Assembly (NCBI GenBank): GCA_946406115.1
Contig: OX291547.1
Location: forward strand, 14,017,001-14,081,000
Direction of reading: 5' to 3'
Source: Apoda limacodes
Lineage: Eukaryota; Arthropoda; Insecta; Lepidoptera; Limacodidae
DNA: 64,000 bases
The notes under the pieces are model-generated. The model searched no databases. It was not told the DNA's origin and was given only the letters and a program-made list of their open reading frames with translations. Both the position numbers and the translations under genes were made by a program. Below are positions 21,046 to 32,430 of the stretch, one piece after another; position 1 is the first letter of the stretch, and each line of letters starts with the position of its first letter.

Positions 21046-21934
21046 GTTAACTATTGTAAGGAATTAGTTCTGTAAACGTATTAAAACAAAACCGTAGAGG
21101 ACCTAGTCGCCAAATGCAATTCACAGCCACTTTTTATATTAATGAGAATTGAAATTTGTAAGAAAATAACGAACTAATTTCCTGAGAAAGAACGGAAAAT
21201 AACGAAAGTTTCTTAACAAATTTTTATAGTCAACTTATTTATACTTTTTAAAAGAATTACATTTTAGAGTGAGAAAATATTCGTTTCATCTACTTCTTAG
21301 CAGTAGTAAAGTTTCAGAACGTATTTTTCATTAAAAATATTTCAATAAATAAAACAAGGTGTAGGTGGTCAGGATCAGTGTCGCCCTCATCCATTAACTG
21401 ACCGTACCTGACGATATTAGAGGGCAAATTCATTGACTTAAGGACCTGAAGTGACTTAAAAGTCACATCGATCTCCAAAAAATGCAAGTAAAACCGCGGG
21501 GCATTACGGTTGTTGCTCTACATATGAAATTCAGTGCATTTTATAGTACAACTGTTGTGCAACACCATAGCGTGAAAAAAATTTATACAGCGCCATCTAG
21601 TGCTCATAGTTACAAAACAAAAGTCTTTAAGCTTCATTGCTTTTTACTAGTCTTCAAATTAGAAACAGCTAATCAATTTGTCAACATGATTTTTTGTGTA
21701 TAACTTCGTTGTTTGTAAACCCATTTAAACGAGTTTAACATAATTAAATCGAAAGGTATACCGACCAGAAACCGAAATGGTTTCATTAAAATTTGGTAAA
21801 GATCGGACCAGGAAAACCAGAGTTATTGGGCTACAAAATGGTTTCAATTCCATGATTTGTGGCTGTACGACTACTGAAGTACATACATATTTTTACCTCG
21901 TAAAAAAACTATGTAATATTGACACTTCCATTTT
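21046..21934. other. Unassigned AT-rich DNA
   Basis: Holds a 16-bp palindrome (gtgacttaaaagtcac, near 21451) and 'cagcgccatctag' near 21590, a motif of many arthropod repeats. Nothing else. Confidence 0.45.
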
Positions 21935-22330
21935 TAGTGTTCCGTAGCCAAAACCAAAATTCTAAAAACCGAACGTCATGTTTGTCCCTTCCCTCCGTTT
22001 GACGATTTATGTAGGTTTCAACAACTAAATGTTGAAAACTGCATCCTCATTGTTTCGTCATGTCCGTCCATCCATTCGCTTGACGTTTTGTAGGGTTCCG
22101 TAGACGAATGGTGACAATCAAACCATTATAGTATCGTAATGTCCGTTAGTTTGACAATGTTTGAGTTAAGTTAATTTTAACATGTATTACTTTTTGGTGA
22201 TTTTCAGAGTTCCGCAGCCAAATAGTAAAAATCAAACCCTTGTAGTTTTTCATACTTGACTATTATGTACAAATTTCAGGGTCCAGTTGCTAAAAACCAG
22301 AAATAGAACCCTTTATCGTTTAGTTTCATT
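21935..22330 (+). repeat. Degenerate tandem array of 'gttccgtagccaaa' units
   Basis: The motif recurs as 'gttccgtagccaaaac' (~21938), 'ggttccgtagacgaatg' (~22094), 'agttccgcagccaaatag' (~22208) and 'gggtccagttgctaaaa' (~22280). Each is followed by 'aaccc/aaacc..tatagt' and 'gtcatgtccgtcc'-like text. Spacing is ~75-155 bp. It is related to the outer part of the 'cggccaagtgcgag' repeats. Confidence 0.6.
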
Positions 22331-24070
22331 ATATCAGTATGTTTATCTGAATTAAAAATAACACAAAATTTTGAAAGAAACTTAAGCCACCTTCAAAACC
22401 TACAAAGAGTAAACAATAAGGCTCTTAAGCTGTTATCATAACAGAACTGCGTATTGTTTTCGGTTTGAAAGTCGATTTGCTGTAAGAATAAGTAAAGATT
22501 GTCTATTGGCATCCGATGGCAAGGCGAAAAACCCACGTAGATCAATGTAGCTTTGGGTTAAGGGCCTTATTCTGTGCTTTTAATTCGTTTTTCAAATCTG
22601 GTTTAATTTTTTTTGTTAATATTCTATTATATTTAGACAAAAATAGGCTCGTAATTGTTTCTACAGAAAACTTATTAAAATTTAGTGAATATATTTAGAA
22701 ACAAAGATAAGTAAATATTAATCAAGATATAGTATCTTTACTTTATCTGTGCTATATGGATTTGTCCTTTATAGGGTTCAAATATACAAATACAAATAAA
22801 AAACATTTATTTGTGAATATGGGTACATAAAAGATGTTAACATTAAGCATATAAGGTTCCGTATTTCCAAAACAGAACCCTTATAAACTCTTCAAATCCA
22901 TCCGTTCCTGTGTCAAAACCTTGGAATTTAGAATTTCGCCGTTTGGGCGTGCCTCCCTCTCCTAACTTTGTAACCGTGGCTTCTAAAAATCTGAAAATGA
23001 ACTTTTAATTAGTTTCAAAGATAACTAGTTAGTATTTTAAACACAACCAAAAAAAAATAGAAGTTTCAGCTTGTATGAAAATCCGGTTATTTTTGTTAAT
23101 AAATTAGATCTCCATTAGGTTCCAGTTGCAAATAAAGTGGCATAGTACAGCATTTTTTTAAATTATCCGCGAAGAGGTTAAAATTGACATAAAAATGGTA
23201 ATCAGTCATTTTAGAGTTAAATTCAAGAAAAATTAGTATTTGGCCTCTTGTCTAAAATTAAAAATAACATTACTTACTGTTTGGACCCAAAGGTTACCGT
23301 ACCTAAAGGTTGAAGAAGGAGATTAAACTCAACATAGCAACCGGCGACCTTTGTAAATAAAACTAAAAATAAATGTATTTTGCCTTTTAGTTGCAAATGA
23401 AAAAGAACTGTTTCAGAATTTTCGGAAAATCAATCAAGTACACGGAATTTTGCACCGTCCTAGCTTGGACTTCAAGCAGCCGTAGGTAATTCTCCGGAAC
23501 CGCTTAAAAACGTCTCCGGATTGGCCCCGATTTAATCTTATTCGTCGCTCAACTAATCATTCGAATTATTCCTGCATAGACTACGTCGATCCCGAATTGA
23601 ACTTGGAAGCAATCAGATCGTGTTATTTTTGCACCGGACGGAACATAGGATCGTTTTTTCTCGGTACGAGTAAGCGTATGTAGATGATAACATGGCATCG
23701 TTTCCGGACAAATCTTGCGCCAATGTGGATGACAGAGTTATAGCTAGTTGATGCAAGCTCTTGTATTTAAAAATAAAGATAATAATACTGGAATATTTTT
23801 AACTTCCTTTTTTAATTTAGTTTTTTTTAATAACGGCTCAATGCAGCTAAACACAAAACTTCTACCTATTAAAGATATTATTATGGGGTTTATATAAAAC
23901 AAAAAGTATCGTGACAACTATCCAACGGAAGTGCTGGCGGCCGACTGAGATATTCCTCCTATGTAGTCGATATCGGACAGGAGAGATTTCGGATGCATAA
24001 AGTCCGAGCTTAGGTACTTACACCATATTTTGTGCACGGTCCGTAGATTTGCCTTCCGACGTTTCATATT
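22331..24070. other. Unassigned AT-rich DNA
   Basis: A short plus-strand reading near 22385-22437 ('LSHLQNLQRVNNKALKLLS') resembles the post-polymerase block of LINE proteins but is too short to call. A ~50-codon minus frame at 23904-24053 is discussed in the findings. No other feature. Confidence 0.4.
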
Positions 24071-24612
24071 TATAACCGACTTCAAAAAAGGAAGAGGTTC
24101 TCAATTCGTCTTTTTTTCTATGTATGGTACCCGATTTCTCGAAAACGCCTAGACCGATTCGAGTTATACTTTCCAGGTGGTCCCATATTATTATAGTGAA
24201 TTTAAAACTTTTGGAGAAAAATTAATTACTAATGTTAAGTTGGAACTGGTGAAACGCCTTTTATGTTGATGATTGTATAAAACTTTGTTACGAGTATCGA
24301 TGTTTTAAGTATACAAGAAAAAAAAGCAATTCGTCACTGAAAAGAAAAAAATAAAACCTTTTTAACAAAAAAAAAAACAACCGGCTTCAAAAAGATGCAC
24401 TAAAAAGGTAAAAATAATTACTAATTTCCAAAAATCTGATCTGAATTACAGTTTGAAGTTGGTGTCTATATACCTATGTAACAGTTTATAACACACTTTG
24501 CTTGCATGACACCAATTTCAAACTGTAATTTGATCATATTTTTGGAAATTAGTAATTATTTTTACATTTTTAGTGCATCTTTTTGAAGCCGGTTGTTTTT
24601 TTTTTGTTAAAA
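24071..24612 (+). mobile_element. 'aaccgacttcaaaaaa' element with terminal hairpin, copy 1
   Basis: The head 'accgacttcaaaaaaggaag' 'aggttctcaattcg' leads through 'gaccgattcgagttatact' to a palindromic end. Left arm ~24363-24466 and right arm ~24508-24612 pair over ~102 bp ('caaccggcttcaaaaagatg' with 'catctttttgaagccggttg') around a ~41-base loop. It is the same family as 38876-39515. The head type is very common in Lepidoptera. No coding capacity, so it must be mobilised in trans if at all. Confidence 0.78.
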
Positions 24613-24684
24613 AGTTTTTATGCCATTTGTGACCGTATCATTCCAACCCGGAACGGTAGCAACAAAAAACGTCTTTTATTTATT

Positions 24685-24900
24685 TGCTGTTGGACTTGTC
24701 TGCTGAAAAGAAGGCGTGGGATCGATGTCCGCACAGGAGAAACATTTTTGTGATGAATATTTGTGTTTGTCTCTAGTGTGGGTGTTTTCTATCTATAAAA
24801 TGAATGTATTTACATAATCCGTTGGCTGGTATTCATTGTACAGTACAAACTTTGCATAGTTGAGAACAGATAGGGCTGTGTGTAGAAGCCAAAAAAATAA
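24685..24900 (+). mobile_element. Decayed tRNA-derived SINE (family 1)
   Basis: 'gcgtgggatcgatgtccgca' is the box-B region. 'gtgtttgtctctagtgtggg' 'tgttttctat', 'atccgttggctggtattcat' and 'ctttgcatagttgag' follow in the same order as in the better copies at 49005-49245 and 54401-54635. The 69-codon minus frame overlapping it is chance. Confidence 0.65.
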
Positions 24901-25079
24901 TATATAGGAAGTTTGTATAGGAATTCCACAGCAAAAATTGCGTAAATGTTTATTTAGGATAGACGTGTTAAATCTTACGAACGAATGTGATTTCATTAGC
25001 AATGAAACTTGAATAAGTTTTTAATTTTTTGCATTTCTGTATATTAACATAAAATAACTCGGGGTTAAACGCGTAACCT

Positions 25080-25290
25080 GGAAGAGAACTAAGGTCTACG
25101 AAATAGCTGGCAGAACCAGCAAGCTGGAGTGGGTAGACCGCGTGCAGAAAGGCAAAGCGAAGGACCGACGAACTTAGAAGAGTGGCTGCTGGCGGCTAGA
25201 AGCGGAAGGCAGAGGACTGAGAGAAACAGCGCGCCATGGACGAGACTTATGTCCGGCTGTGACCAATGTAAGCTAAAATGATGAAACTCA
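25080..25290 (+). pseudogene. RTE-type LINE 3' end (C-terminal relic and tail)
   Basis: 'gctggcggctagaagcggaa' 'ggcagagg' and 'cgccatggacgagacttatg' 'tccggctgtgacca...gctaaaatgatga' match the typical end of RTE-type elements. There the protein reads 'WRxAEDR..WR.L..AYV..W' and is followed by '(gatgat)n'. Here the frame is interrupted and gives 'WRLEAEGRGLRETA'. The upstream 'ctggagtgggtagaccgcgt' fits the 'WxGHVxR' block. Only ~200 bp survive. Confidence 0.65.
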
Positions 25291-25384
25291 TTTTACCCTA
25301 AAACGCCGTATGCTTAAAAAATACGTTTTTATCATACTTACTTGTAAACAGTGTCATTATGTGCTGTTAAAGACGGTGCTAAGA

Positions 25385-25690
25385 CCTTAGCTTCGCGCGC
25401 TAGCTTTCATGTGCTTCGCTTCGTTTTATGCGCGAGTTTTCAAGTTTACAAGTGGGACGCCCTGACTACATTAAATAAGCTGTCGCGGCACGTTCCGCTT
25501 GGCTTCGCGCGATAACTTTCATGGGCTCCGCTTCGTTTTACGCGCCAGTTTTCAAGTTTACAAGTGGGACGCTCTGACTACATTAAATAAGTACAAGTTT
25601 GTTCTGTTACTCGCCGACCGTAGTCATGGCACGCTTCACTCGGCTTTGCACACTTACTTCCATGTTTTACCATAAGCTCTATATCAGTCT
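25385..25690 (+). repeat. Tandem repeat, ~112-bp unit, 2.3 copies
   Basis: 'gcttcgcgcgctagctttca' (~25390) and 'gcttcgcgcgataactttca' (~25502) each run through 'cttcgttttatgcgcgagtt' or its variant to 'aagtgggacgc.ctgactaca' 'ttaaataag'. A weaker third part starts near 25635 ('cactcggctttgcacactta'). Confidence 0.85.
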
Positions 25691-26322
25691 ATGGCAGTAA
25701 ACTTAACAAGACTCTGTACAATAAAACGTAAGTTGTATTTATGTTATTTTCTATTTTATTTAGTACGTAATGTAATTTAATTGTCCTATCGGTTACTTGG
25801 GAGTTTTTTTTGAGACTGGTTACATTGCAATTAAAAAAAAGTGTTCGTGTTTCCTTTTTCTAAATCCGTTTACAATATTTTAAAAAGTGTAATTACATGG
25901 TTTTTAAGTGTAAATTGTGTTTTTTCAGCCTATTCTTTAATTTTATCTGTGTGTAAAGGATGATTTGGACAGCTACAAGAAATCTGAACTGCTATAATGC
26001 CGAGCAAGTGAATTTTATATGTTATTTCGACCATTTGGTGGGAAAAAAAAATCTGGTAGTAAATATTTTTTTTATCGAAAACTATTATTTGGCACCGACT
26101 TTCATATATCATTTCTATATCAGAAATGCTACTCTATCGAATAAGATTTTTTTCAGGTTAAAATGTCGTGTGGCAGTGAAGTAAATATTTACCAAATTTA
26201 ATCTTAACGATTAATATTTATGCACTAAGGTAACTTTAAATTTATTTTTTTATTGTGTTTTTTAAGAATGTATAAGTTTTTTCACCTCATATTTTATTCA
26301 TTTACTCGCAAATTTGATGAAA
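25691..26322. other. Unassigned AT-rich DNA
   Basis: No supported feature; the overlapping frames at 25930-26184 look like chance. Confidence 0.5.
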
Positions 26323-26459
26323 ATCATTGTGTGTAACACGGGCGGTACGGAAATTAAAAACTCGATTCATTAGAGCCTTCGGCCATCGGCCTTCGGCCTT
26401 AGGCTTCTAAATAGCCTCTCGTTAGTTATTTTCTCCGTACCGCCTTTTATGCACAATGT
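26323..26459. mobile_element. Foldback miniature element ('ggcggtacgga')
   Basis: Left arm 'cattgtgtgtaacacgggcg' 'gtacggaaattaaaaactcg..ttagagcc' faces right arm 'atagcctctcgttagttatt' 'ttctccgtaccgcctttt' 'atgcacaatg'. The ~50-bp arms surround a GC-rich loop with three 'cggcct/cggcca' repeats. No coding frame. It ends in cattgtg/cacaatg. Confidence 0.75.
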
Positions 26460-28369
26460 ACTATTATTTATGCAGTATAAGGGCAAAATTCGTTATAATA
26501 TATTAATAGCAGATAAAGCTTGCAGATAACTCAGAATTATTCAAATCAAGAGCTTGAGTGTGACACTCTTACATTCAAAGTCAACAAATTTGCTTCAAAG
26601 TACTATGTTAATAACTAATTCAGAGTGCCAGAGTAGATTATTTAACTACGTTCCTGAATTCGTAACTTTTTACTAAGAGGATTTTGTTACCTGAAGGTTT
26701 AAAAAACATGGAATAATACGCAAACTCTTGTCTATAAATGTTTTTATTTTTTTATAAATAAAATGGGTTTAAGAGTCTATTTGAATAAATAAGTTTGAGT
26801 TTGAGTTTGAAGTAAGTATCTGTCACAGAAATTATTTTTGAGCCTCCGTGAATCAAGTTATGTATGGCCTAGTGTCAGTTACTAAGTTGTATTAGCAAAC
26901 AAAAATATAATTTTCTAAGATTAAGCACCAGAGAATAGAATTTCTTTGTACTATTAATTAAATGTATAAACTAGTTCGACTGTCAATCGAATTACTAGCA
27001 CTAAGCACAGAAAAGAGAAGGAGTACCGATACACAGCGTTTGAAAAGTTATTTAAAATTCCAGATTTTGCGGATAATGTTAAAAAATGTATTTACTTATT
27101 GGAGTGTATATATTTGTACAGAATATGTATTTTAATGTCGTGTTTCCTAAGAAATAAAAATAAAGACAAAAAAATGTGGATTTCATCACATTTGCGAGGA
27201 ATAAATTACAATTTAAGGTGAATAAATAAGCCAGATGGCTATTGATATCTTGATAATTTATGAATTGAAAAGTTTTGGCTGAAATTCAAACTTGTTATTG
27301 CTCGCTTAAAGTGTGCGCGTGGTCAGACGGCTTTTATACATACATGCGTTATTACCGCCCGTGGATTTTATGAACGCGCGCTTTGCCTTGAGGAAATTAA
27401 AAATTTATTTAAAAAAGCCCGTAGGAGTAATTAAGGTGCCTGCACGTAATAACACTGTTTACGAGTAACTATAGTGAAAAAAATAATACCCGACTATCGC
27501 GGTGAAAATGAAAAAAGAACTAAAATAAATCAGAAATAATAATCCTTAATATTTAGAAAAGCATTTTCTCTACTTCTTGAATTAAAATTGAAAAAAAAAA
27601 AGCTGGATGGCGCTACATAGGCACTACATAATTCCTGAATGTAAGCTTTTATTGTATTTCGCTGAACTAAAATATTTTGTACCCAATAATTCTACATACT
27701 ACTGTCTGAAGCTGTGGCAAGCGTCCGATTTACTCACATTGCCGACTCTGTGTTCGTCACAATACCTACATATCTAAATCAAGTATAGCGAACATAGAGA
27801 ACTATAGAGTTCATTTTATATATTGACTGAACGTTTAAGGCATTATACAGAAAACCTAGGTATTATAAATAATGCCGAGTTACGTAACTTTCCTGTTACA
27901 TATATCCTTAAAAGACACAGGACCTTTAATAATAATAAAAGATCAAACTATAACGAAAAACGTAATTTTAATTCATTCCATTATCATTTGCATTGCGACA
28001 GAAACTTAAAACATCAAAATCCTATTCAAGATAAATCTTTTTCCTGTCGTAGATAAAGCAGTTATTGTTAACATGGTACAATCTCTCTTTTGAAGTTTGT
28101 ATGCGTGGAGTATCGTATTCAACTCGTTTCCTAAAATTCAATTTTGGGAATTTGTTTCCTACCGTTGAACGCTGAGTGGAATAATAATGTAGACCGGAGT
28201 CTACCATTTGAAAAGATTTGTTTTTGGGTAAAATTGTATTTTATCTCAATTGTTAGGTACTTTAAGAATTTATATTTTATTTTTAATACCAAACGTTTTA
28301 CTGTTTGTTTTTTACCCTTGAACAGTCTTAAATTTAACGTGTGTGGCAAAAAATCTGTTGCATCGTAGC
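26460..28369. other. Unassigned AT-rich DNA
   Basis: A short (tttgag)n run lies near 26792-26812. Frames at 27823-28368 on both strands show no domain. 'ggatggcgctac' near 27605 is a common repeat motif only. Confidence 0.45.
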
Positions 28370-28377
28370 GCTCAAAC

Positions 28378-29163
28378 CAGGGTTGGAAAAAAACACGTTA
28401 TGAAATAAACAATAAAAACATGTTTTTATTTAATTTTTTGTAACTGTTTTTTTTGGCCGGTTTTAAACATTTTTTAAACACTGTTTTAAAGACTATCATT
28501 TGTTCAGTCGTTACATATTTAGGGTTTTCTACCTAAGAATAGAAACAACTGATATAGAAAGAGGTTTTGATTTTAGTCATCATTAATAATACCGCTATCA
28601 TCAGTACAAACCAACGACTAAATAACCGGTATGAATATGGGTATAATTATTTTCTGTATGATATCGTGCCTTTATATTTGGCTAACATAACATTTCAGTA
28701 TAGGTATTCATTGAAGTACTTATTCATATTCAAAGTACTTTAAAATATTTTGCCCGTAATGGATGCTCGCTCCACCACTTTTTTCGCCGTAGCGCCAACC
28801 TTCGCACGTAACCGGTAAAGGCAATAAATATATCGGTACTTAAATTCGACCGTTATAGAATTATTATTACTGGTACTAGTGGTACTAATTATGCAGATAT
28901 TTTATTTATACTGCAATATATGCAATCCCTGGTACCAACAGAAAGGAAAATAAAAAAGTAGGCTTTTTGTGATGTCAAAAAACTGCAGAGTTGCCATAAC
29001 AGTTCATTTTATTTTAAAATTTGTAATGTAACTTGTTGTTTATTACATTTCGTAACCAATAAGTTATAAAAATATTAACTTAGTGCAATAAAACATTATT
29101 ATGTTTAAAACAAAAAGTTTTAAAATGTGTTACAAACAGTTGTTTTAAGCATTGCCAACCCTG
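28378..29163. mobile_element. Non-autonomous hAT-type element (786 bp) with 8-bp target duplication
   Basis: The ends are 'cagggttgg' (28378) and 'ccaaccctg' (29163), which are inverted repeats continuing as caggGTTGG.aa. Immediately outside are GCTCAAAC (28370-28377) and GCTCAAAA (29164-29171), an 8-bp direct repeat with one mismatch. A CAGGG-type end plus 8-bp duplication is diagnostic of the hAT superfamily. The interior is AT-rich with no transposase frame, so it needed an external transposase. Confidence 0.85.
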
Positions 29164-29250
29164 GCTCAAAAAGGATGAAACGATTTAGATTTAGTTTGTT
29201 TTATTGTTAAAGGTGACTTAATCGAGAGTTTTTTGGTCGTTAGAAGATCG

Positions 29251-30044
29251 TCATGGAAGACTACGAATGTGATAAAAAAGGCGATAGATCAGACCCCTTG
29301 AATTACAAGCCTATCGCTATAAACTCTCTCCTCTCGAAGGTGATGGAGCGTGTAATCAACACACATTTTTAAGACACCTAGAAAAACACAACCTAGTCAG
29401 CGCCCTCCAATATGGCTTTCGCCACGGTCGCTCGACTGGTGACCTTCTAGTATACCTCATATACCGATGGGCACTAGCCATTGAGATCAAGGGGAGGTAT
29501 TGGCATGTAGCCTGGACATAGCGAAGGCGTTTCATCGGGTCTGGCATCGGGGTCTTCTGTCGAAGTTGCCATTTTACGGAGTGCCCAAGGGTTTGTGCAA
29601 ATGGGTGGCTAGCTTTTTGTTCGGCAGGCGCATACGAGCTGTAGTTGACGATAGTCTCGCAAGGCTCTGTGCTGTCTCCTACGCTGTTTCTACTGCATAT
29701 CAATGACATGTTGGACATCAAAAACATACATTGCTATGCAGATGATAGTGCTAGAGACATTTATTACACGGATAAAAAACAAACAAAACAAAAAATCCCT
29801 CTTTCCGTTGTGAAGGAAAAGCGTGGAAAACTTATGTTTCAAATCGAGACCATTCTGCATGTCCAAGGCCTCTAAGTGGGGACGAAAAAATTTGGCCCGA
29901 TCCAACCCTTCGATAAGAAAACCACATTCACAACCCCTCTCCATCTCTTAGAGAATTGGGATCCTTGGTGTTGACATCTTCAGCGATTTTCAGTTCCAAG
30001 ATCATTCGCAAGACAAGGTGAATCTGGCGTCCAAGAAACGAAGG
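29251..30044 (+). pseudogene. Broken copy of the jockey-like LINE reverse transcriptase
   Basis: Corresponds to about 630-1490 of the LINE at the start of the window. Recognisable pieces are 'GFRHGRSTGDLLVYL' (~29415-29460), 'ACSLDIAKAF.RVWHRGL' (29500-29560, with Asp to His in 'AFDRVW') and 'CYADDS' (~29732). It has lost ~13 bases after 'gaatgtg', ~30 bases between 'gtagttgacg' and 'cgcaaggctc' (taking out 'INAGVP'), and more near 29900. Several frames are needed to read it. Both ends are truncated and there is no poly(A). It is inactive and older than the copies at 1-2114 and 3120-3617. Confidence 0.9.
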
Positions 30045-30046
30045 TG

Positions 30047-30170
30047 TCGGCTGATATTTCTTTAAAGCGATGTTTAAACAGATATCTTAAAACAAATACA
30101 TTTAATTAAATAGTTTAATTAAGGCATGTTATTTTTTCTGATATGGAACTTGCAACTGCAGTACTTCAAC
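30047..30170 (+). repeat. Repeat family D, copy 1
   Basis: 'taaagcgatgtttaaacaga' 'tatcttaaaacaaatac' and 'catgttattttttctgat' match 45728-45850. It abuts the broken LINE copy. Confidence 0.7.
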
Positions 30171-30834
30171 ACTGACAGTGGGAAAACAAGCAGACATCTA
30201 CATATTTGAGTAGGCATAAAACTCTAAAAACTATTTGAGAAATATTTGGTAAAAAATCTAGGTTAAAACTCGTCAAATGTATTAAATTTAGATGAATGAG
30301 TAAACGGTAAGTTCAGTAAATAATAATGAAGTACATCTTACGCAACAAAAACTTAACATTTTCTTTTAAAGATAATGGAAGTGTAAACACATTTGACAAA
30401 AACGATAAAAAAACAAATGATAGAACGAGATATTTGAAATAAATGTACACATTCTGGAGATATCTTGAGAGTGATTTTCAACTAGCCAATAAAACCTTGT
30501 TTACTTTGGAACGCAAACAACAAATGCTGCGGGTCACACACAACTAAACAATATATTCGAGCGATCAATAGACTACGCCGCAGTAAGAATTATTACCACG
30601 ACAGTAGGTAGGGGCGCTGTAGAAGGTTTTGAAACCTCGTAACAAAGTAGCACTTTACGTATTGCATGACTGTATGTATGTACGTATGTATGTAATATTA
30701 TTCGAAAATCTAAACTTACAATATTATTAACAACTAGCTAACCTGTACCATGCATATGGATATAAGAATACCAGTAACTAATTTATTTTTATTTATTACA
30801 AAGTGTGAAATGATTAATTTCGTTAATGTTCTCA
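30171..30834. other. Unassigned AT-rich DNA with a short GTAT microsatellite
   Basis: (GTAT)n with one interruption at about 30671-30695. Nothing else recognised. Confidence 0.5.
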
Positions 30835-31389
30835 AGGACTGCGCCCGTTTTCTGTCCAAAGGCAATGTATTCCACAACTTAATTGTGTGTTGGAGTTTTC
30901 AACAACAGGCTTGTAGAGTAACGAAGTAAAGGAGAACCAATAAAAATAAAACATTATTTTAAATATATCGGTGATTTTGGATTAAACAGGACGTTATAAA
31001 GAAGAAATAGGACGTGAGTATTCCGACGAAGACGAATTGGGAGCCACTTGAGCGTTGTTCGGAATTCGGACATGTGATCATACTTTCGCAGACCAATAAA
31101 TAAATCTAATGCATAACTTTTTAAACCACTCTAGCTTATCAAGCTGCTCCTCGGTGAGATATAGGCAACTAGAATCGGCGTAGTCGAGAACAGGGAAAAG
31201 AAGTGAGTGGGTAAAAGCAATTTTAGAGCAAAGTAGAAAATTGCGTAATGCACTTAAATACTTTGTAGTACCAAATATTTTCTCACTAACGTCTTTAATT
31301 TGTGGATCCCACGATAAAGTTTCATCGATAAGAACACCTAAGCTTTTCACAATATCAATGTATGGAACAGGGACTTTATCTATATACAA
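30835..31389 (-). pseudogene. Decayed LINE reverse transcriptase C-terminus (family 2, copy 2)
   Basis: A 103-codon open minus frame (31078-31389) reads 'VKSLGVLIDETLSWDPQIKD' near its start, then 'HSLLFPVLDYADSSCLY' and 'LDKLEWFKKLCIRFIYW'. After a frameshift it continues as 'LRKYDHMSEFRTTLKWLPIR' and later 'LWNTLPLDRKRAQSL'. This is the region after the polymerase core in jockey/CR1-group proteins. It shares 'LRKYDH' and 'LCIRFI' with the relic at 3779-4330, so the two are one family. The catalytic core is absent, and upstream sequence (to 31500) has no further match. Confidence 0.78.
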
Positions 31390-31949
31390 ACAAGGATATA
31401 ATTAATGATTTCATGCTAATATTTTAAAACTATGTGACGCGAAAGTTATACAGCAAAAAATTAGTCATGTATAAGTTTTTTTTTCTGAAATTATATTCCT
31501 AGTAATACAATATTTGTAAGTTGGTGAAAATATTATGATTTAATTTATATATATTATACAAGCTAAACAAGAAAAAGTAACGATATTGTTTAAAAACTGA
31601 TTTTTTTAAATTAATGTTGCTTTGTTTTTCTCTTTTATAACAAGTTAACATGTTGATTTTGGTAATAAATTTAAAACTCAATTTCAGGACAAAGACGAAA
31701 ATAACATAATTTGCACAAGATTAGTATGGAAAGAAAGATGGTAAGGACAATATTTGAGATAACGATTTTTATATATTATATGTCTAAGATATATAACAGT
31801 ATTTGCCTATGTTAACTGGTGAACCTTTTTATATTTGAGAGAGGACAAACATGTTAAACTACTAAGTATTGTATTAATTTACATCTCTCGTTTACAATTA
31901 TAAATAATACTTAATTAATAATTATTACTAACTTAGCAATAATACCAAA
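31390..31949. other. Unassigned AT-rich DNA
   Basis: No supported feature. Confidence 0.5.
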
Positions 31950-32430
31950 AAAAAATAAAAAAAAAATAAACAAATACAATATAAAGTGTGGGGTCAAATG
32001 ATGCTTCACCAACATTAATAGCGAAGAGCTATTATATGTTGGAGCCGGCTTTCCATGTGCATGACCATGTTCAAACATGCATTGCTGCATTAACTCCCAG
32101 GTTCTGTTGACCTCTTGGTCTAATTGTTGTTTAGATTTAACTTCACTGGGGTCCCAGTTCAGAACCATTCACCCCAGAAGTTTTCTATTGGACTTCTAGA
32201 CGGCCAAGGGAAAACAGTTAGGTCATCCTGGGATGAGAGCCATTCTTGGACGATTCGTGAACGATGCACTGCACTGTTGTCTTAGATGAGATGAATTTGG
32301 CGTTCAGGGTATGCGACACGCACTGATACTGGCTATTCATACGGCCGCCCACTTCCACAAGTTCTTCTGGGCCCATGGATGACATCCATCCCCAATAGGC
32401 TGAAAAATATAGTAAATATATAATTCTAAT
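31950..32430 (-). pseudogene. Tc1-like transposase relic, C-terminal half
   Basis: Minus frames read 'AYWGWMSSMGPEELVEVGGR' 'MNSQY' (32448-32300), then 'VQCIVHESSKNGSHPRMT', which is a frameshifted 'VHRSRIVQEWLSSQDD' block. Next come 'LFSLGRLEVQ' and 'ENFWGE'-like remains, and finally 'KQQLDQEVNRTWELMQQ' (about 32120-32070). This order is that of the catalytic DDE region of Tc1-like transposases, which cut and paste the element at TA sites. The acidic residues fall in damaged parts and cannot be confirmed. The N-terminal half lies at 33415-33790, separated by inserted DNA. Inactive. Confidence 0.78.

Noticed and set aside
22385..22437. LINE reverse transcriptase fragment ('LSHLQNLQRVNNKALKLLS')
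   Set aside because: Too short to separate from chance; kept only as a note.
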